From Candidatus Opimibacter skivensis (lineage in GTDB: Bacteria; Bacteroidota; Bacteroidia; Chitinophagales; Saprospiraceae), in NCBI GenBank assembly GCA_016722045.1, contig JADKGY010000003.1:1-11391 (forward strand): DNA of 11,391 bases. Direction: 5' to 3'. Shown here piece after piece: positions 7,911-11,391 of this stretch. The notes under the pieces were generated by a model, which was not told where the DNA came from, ran no database searches, and was given only the letters and a program-made list of their open reading frames with translations. The translations under genes and the position numbers were made by a program. The stretch's first letter is position 1. Each line of letters opens with the position of its first letter.

Positions 7911-8830
7911 TTAGCTTCCGTATTTCGTTAATTTTTCTGTGAAGAGGATTTCACCTTTTTTATCTTCTCCCAGGATGAAAAACAATCCGTTTTCAAGATG
8001 TCTGATATCGATTTTCTGGAGTTCTTGAAATGCTTGTTGTTGTATCCGAACTTTCCCAAGGATATCAACGACCAATACTTTTTTAAGCAATGGGTTTTCA
8101 CTTTTTAAGCTAACGAAATCAGGAGAAGGATTGGGAAATATAGAAGGTTTTGGATTAAGTGCTTCATCTATGGCTGTTACGCCTTCGATATAATCGCAAT
8201 CAACCTGATTGTAACTTAAATTAATCAGGCCAATGTTAGAATCTTCATTGCAGCGAAAATAATAGGAAGGAAAATCAAATGGCTGGAGTACAGTATGGTC
8301 ATGAAAAGATGCGAATTGATTGAGCCTATTCCTTCGATGACCCTCATTTCAGCAAACTCTCCAACCTCAAAAAGGCTTGGAAATCGAATATCCTGGAAAG
8401 CCAGTGAAGATCCATTAAATTCGATCTCACCTATTGAATCGACAATGAAAGGGTAGGGGCTTAATCCGCCGAAATACATCTCCAGTGTGTCCCCCACAGT
8501 CGCATTAAAATCATACAATAATGTACCACCCAAATATTTGTCATATCCAAATACAACGTGGTTTTCTTCAAAGACATATAAAAACTCATTAAAAGTATCT
8601 ATAGACCCTGGAGCTGTGCCAAACAACGTCGTGGATAAAATCTTCTTGTAGATGGTATTGCCTATTAGCGTATCCTCACTTAAAACTTCAAGTGTAGTAA
8701 GGCCACTTCCGATCATTGAGCTGAACTGATAATGCCATTTAGCCCCAATGGGGAACCAACTAACCTGGCAATAACATGGCAGAAGCAGGAGTAGATTAAA
8801 AATGGAAAGTACTAATTTATTCATTTTCAT
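7911..8830 (-). CDS. secreted hypothetical protein with T9SS sorting domain, one frameshift
   Basis: The reconstructed protein is about 306 residues. A signal peptide (MNKLVLSIFNLLLLLPCYCQ) leads into an uncharacterised, probably beta-rich region starting WFPIGAKWHYQF, a pattern seen at the N-terminus of many Bacteroidota secreted proteins. The end is a typical T9SS type A sorting domain: IFPNPSPDFVSL, then KVLVVDILGKV, then IDIRHLENGLFFILG and a basic end, stopping at TAA 7913-7911. The frame breaks at 8304-8307, where one base of an A-run is missing; the downstream frame then reads FHDHTVLQPFDFPSYYF. The start may be the ATG at 8830 or at 8824; both overlap the upstream gene's stop at 8819-8817, suggesting translational coupling. 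The central region is not recognised. Confidence 0.8.
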
Positions 8831-9219
8831 TTTGTGGCAGTTGATGGATCTGGTTCCAGGCCGTCAGGAATTTGATCCACAAATCTTTGTACGAAGCGCT
8901 GTTCTCCAAATTTACTTTATTCCAGGCATCAATGCTATAGGCCATATTCATCAATTGTTCGAAAACATTAACCTCCCGCACAGTCCAAGGTAAGGCTTCT
9001 CCACATTGTTAGCAACTGCTTTCTTAGCCGTATTTCTTGTCTGCCACCTTTATTGTTTACAACAATTGCGATTTGCTTTTTATGTTTTAAAATTAGAGAT
9101 GCTGCTTTGTCGCTTGGAGATTTGATTTCAATAATATCAATCGGTATTGCAATATTAATGTCGTCAGACGCCAGATAAATTTTAATAAGATATGGATAGT
9201 CAATTTTAATTTTGTCCAC
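8817..9219 (-). CDS. unrecognised protein, 5' end lost at intron remnant, frameshifted
   Basis: A frame open from about 9219 (GTG, the only candidate start in that frame before residue 70) reads DKIKIDYPYLIKIYLASDD ... KQIAIVVNNKGGRQEIRL. It loses register near 9000 and continues as CGEALPWTVREVNVFEQLMN ... YKDLWIKFLTAWNQIHQ to TAA 8819-8817, giving about 134 residues in all. The C-terminal half looks helical. I do not recognise the family. The GTG lies exactly where a group II intron fragment begins; the frame stays open through that fragment to a TAG near 9281, so the true N-terminus was probably cut off by the insertion or rearrangement. The stop overlaps the start of the downstream cargo gene by 8-14 bases, so the two were probably one transcription unit. 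Confidence 0.55.
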
Positions 9220-9282
9220 GCACGGTTGTGTGAGAGGCGCACCCCATTTTGTATCAACAGGCGGGGCTGCCTACTCGATTAT
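9217..9282 (+). mobile_element. group II intron 3'-end remnant (part of domain V plus domain VI)
   Basis: CACGCACGGTTGTGTGAGAG followed by GCGCACCCC ... GGGGCTGCCTACTCGAT matches, from memory, the 3' end of bacterial group II introns: the 3' strand of domain V (cf. CACGTACGGTTCTGTGAGAG) and a domain VI helix (AGGC..CCCC with GGGG..GCCT) ending in the typical CCTACTCGAY. The 5' half of domain V (GAGCCGT..., with the catalytic triad) and the maturase gene are absent; the sequence upstream is instead coding DNA of the minus-strand gene. It is therefore a non-functional scar of about 66 bases on the plus strand. Confidence 0.65.
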
Positions 9283-9368
9283 CTGCAGCGCTTCTGCCCG
9301 TCCAAGTTGTCCGATTGAAATATGCGCACAATTATTTCAAAACGATTTGCAAAAGATAGGGTTATAAT
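9283..9368. other. short segment between intron remnant and sulfotransferase gene
   Basis: If the intron remnant is real, this begins with its 3' exon. On the minus strand a short open stretch reads ISIGQLGRAEALQIIE before a TAG, which could be the broken end of the gene into which the intron had inserted, but it is too short to assign. The rest, up to the stop of the sulfotransferase gene at 9369, is AT-rich. Confidence 0.3.
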
Positions 9369-11039
9369 TTAGTTCACAATTATAATTCTACTTCTACTAT
9401 TTATTAAACCATTACATTTCAGAAAATAGATTCCTTGTTTCAAATCAGGCAGATCAATACTTGTTTTATTGGTGTTTTTAAAAAATTCTTTCGTAAAAAG
9501 AATTTGACCAAAAGTATTAAACAATTCTACTGTGTAGTTTTCTTTTGCAAAATATTCTATTTCTAAAGTGCCTGAACCAGCTATTGGATTGGGATAAACA
9601 GAAAATATTTCATTGCTTATTTCTTGAAATCCTGTAGCTAAAGAACACAATGAAGGAACAGTTGGGTTTAATTCAATTTCATTGCCAGGTGTAAGTGTCT
9701 GAGATGTAAAAGCAGAGTATGTGGGTTCGTAGAATGGAGAACGAAAAACGGTATTTAAAGTTGGCGTTGTTCCTTGTGTCATTGGCCCTGCATTGTTGAC
9801 TGGGTTTGTATATCGCCATTTTACTGTTGATGTGCTGTCTATCTCGAAGAGTTCACCTTTCGGTCCATTGGTAATAATAAATGAACCATTGGTTAATGGA
9901 TAAACGCCTCCAATATTTGATGCATAAAATGAGGTTGGAGTGGTTGCAGTATATGTCCAAAAAGCAGACTCCGGCAAATAAGGAGTTGTGGTTCCAATGG
10001 TAAATGGATTGCCTGCCTGCGAAATATCCACGATGTCAATGGACGTATAATTACCTCCAGGTCGGTTAACGCCGTTGTTAAAGACTAAAACTTTTCCTGC
10101 ATTTGGAAAGCCCGATTTTATAAATGAAGCGTGATGCTGTTTAAATAATTTATGGTCTCCCGCAACGCCTCTGCCATAAGTGATTGGGTTTCCCCAGCGG
10201 TATAATAAGTCACCACCCTTTCCTGCATTTCCTCCGGAGTGACTGGCAGCTTCTGCTGTGGTTGTTGAATGGTCAATGATCCAGAATTCTTCAAAGCTGT
10301 GAGAACTTAATAATATCCGGTTAGTTGCTGAATCAAAATCAATAGAGTTAATATGCAGCCAATCTGAGTTTGTCGGAGGTCCTTGCAAGACATAATTTAC
10401 ATTCAATAATTCGGGATGTTGGTTGACTGCTCCGAAATTATCTTTCGTATTATCAAAATCCTGAACTAAGTGATCCCAGGCTTTCCATTCCCAAATGATA
10501 TTGGCTGAGTTGGTGCCGATGGGTTGCAGTTCAATTATTTTTTCACTCCATACTTCCTGATTGCTTAACAAAAGAGGTTACCGCAGGATTTTTCCTGCCT
10601 GCAGAGCTTGTGAACTTATTTTTCTTTCCCATACAATGGGCCAGAACATTTCCATTAGGCAATACAATTGCATCGTGGTGTTGACATTGATTGATGTCTG
10701 AAATGATATACGACCAGAGTAAGCTTCTGCCCCAACTATACTTTTCCAAAATGCCTCCTTTTCCGCCGCCCATTCCAAAAGAAGATGATGCAGATAATCC
10801 GGTTCTGAACAAATCACCATTGGGTAATAATGAAACCGAAAGCCCCGGTTTTATAATTGCTGCTCCATTGATTTATTTTTCTGCCGCATTTGTCCACCAG
10901 ATAGGTTTGATTGCTTGATATGCCCGAAAACAAAACATAACCATCCGTATTCAGATTGTCATATTGGGTTACACCTATGGTTGACTGAGCAAATAAATTA
11001 ACGCTTGCGAAAATTGCCAGAAAAATACCAGTCCTTCAT
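9369..11039 (-). CDS. aryl-sulfate sulfotransferase-like (ASST) protein with T9SS sorting domain, frameshifted
   Basis: The reconstructed protein is about 555 residues. An ATG at 11039 and a signal peptide (TGIFLAIFASVNLFAQ) precede a propeller-type domain typical of the arylsulfotransferase family, which moves sulfate groups between phenolic compounds: YLVDKCGRKINQW, LLPNGDLFRTG, QCQHHDAIVLPNGNVLA, DWLHINSIDF, ILLSSHSFEEFWIIDHSTT, DLLYRWGNP and KLFKQHHASF. His residues in the HHDAIVLPNG and QHHASF motifs are candidates for the sulfurylated or acid-base residues, though I cannot map them exactly. The C-terminal sorting domain runs VYPNPIAGSG ... VELFNTFGQILF ... LKQGIYFLKCNG ... IIIVN, so export by T9SS and surface attachment or release is expected. 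Frame breaks lie near 11033, 10854, 10650, 10598 and 10577. Many such proteins are annotated only as 'aryl-sulfate sulfotransferase' without a known substrate. The start overlaps the upstream stop as ATGA. Confidence 0.87.
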
Positions 11040-11391
11040 TTTGTTACCATAAATTTAGTAGTGAAAGATCTGTTTTTACTTGTAATTTTTAAAAAATAAA
11101 TGCCAGATGAAAGGGAACTCGTGCTTAAAGCATAGTATCTGTTTGTATTTACATCATTGCTATAAATTAATTCGCCTGACTGACTGTAAATTTCACCTTT
11201 AAGAATACTTGTAAAATCATTGGATTTCAAAACGAAATTAATAACATCGGAAGCCGGATTTGGAAAAACAACAATATCCATTATTGTTTCAATTTCATTT
11301 ACACCAGTTGTAGATGGAATGTAATTTGTTACGGGTTCGGAGATGGTTACAAATCCTGGATTGGGCCCATATTTCCATCCGTTTGAATAAT
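11036..11391 (-). CDS. T9SS cargo protein, C-terminal end (5' beyond window)
   Basis: The frame is open from the window edge to TGA at 11038-11036, covering about 117 codons. A short region (NGWKYGPNPGFVTISEP) and a linker (YIPSTTGVNEIETI) lead into a clear type A sorting domain: VVFPNPASDVINF, then GEIYSQSGELIYS, then LSSGIYFLKITSK and the final KFMVTK. The catalytic or structural part lies outside the window, so the function is unknown. The stop codon overlaps the ATG of the sulfotransferase-like gene by four bases (ATGA), which suggests translational coupling and that the two cargo proteins are made together. Confidence 0.85.
   Translation of the reverse strand, partial: YSNGWKYGPNPGFVTISEPVTNYIPSTTGVNEIETIMDIVVFPNPASDVINFVLKSNDFTSILKGEIYSQSGELIYSNDVNTNRYYALSTSSLSSGIYFLKITSKNRSFTTKFMVTK

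Overview
The window looks like chromosomal DNA of a member of the Bacteroidota, perhaps a Saprospira/Chitinophaga-type lineage (the phylum is well supported, the finer placement is a guess). The reasons are several proteins ending in a type IX secretion system (T9SS) C-terminal sorting domain, a LytTR-type response regulator, a two-unit periplasmic M16 protease, moderate-to-low GC, starts without clear Shine-Dalgarno sequences, and intergenic spacers made of short AT-rich tandem repeats.

The most important technical fact is that almost every long gene is cut into overlapping open frames by single-base gains or losses, mostly in short homopolymers. When the frames are stitched together, each gene gives a continuous, family-typical protein. 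This looks like uncorrected sequencing error (about 25-30 indels by eye) rather than a run of pseudogenes. Gene boundaries below are therefore for reconstructed genes.

Layout: (1) 1-658 (+), the end of a LytTR response regulator, followed by a 9-bp tandem repeat and a roughly 170-bp inverted-repeat element. (2) 1251-1624 (-), a small lipoprotein-like gene of the LprI/DUF1311 family, visible only after correcting frameshifts. (3) 1665-3981 (-), a large secreted CotH-kinase protein with an N-terminal adhesion-like region and a C-terminal sorting domain. (4) 3982-4671, a repeat-rich spacer with two 7-bp tandem arrays and a hairpin-rich dispersed repeat. (5) 4672-7263 (-), an M16 zinc protease with two M16 units and an apparent in-frame loss of the linker between them. 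(6) 7372-7461, a second copy of the dispersed repeat. (7) 7504-7776 (-), a small three-helix membrane protein. (8) 7911-8830 (-), a secreted T9SS cargo protein overlapping the end of an unrecognised gene (8817-9219) that is interrupted upstream by a group II intron 3'-end remnant. (9) 9369-11039 (-), an aryl-sulfate sulfotransferase-like beta-propeller with a sorting domain, and overlapping it by ATGA, the end of another T9SS cargo gene running off the window.

From 1251 onward every gene is on the minus strand. The common theme is export: lipoprotein or periplasmic products and at least four T9SS cargo proteins. I see no CRISPR array, tRNA, rRNA, transposase or defence system, and no convincing undescribed multi-gene system. 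The items most worth a second look are the hidden LprI gene, the flanking hairpin repeats, the intron scar and the M16 linker deletion.
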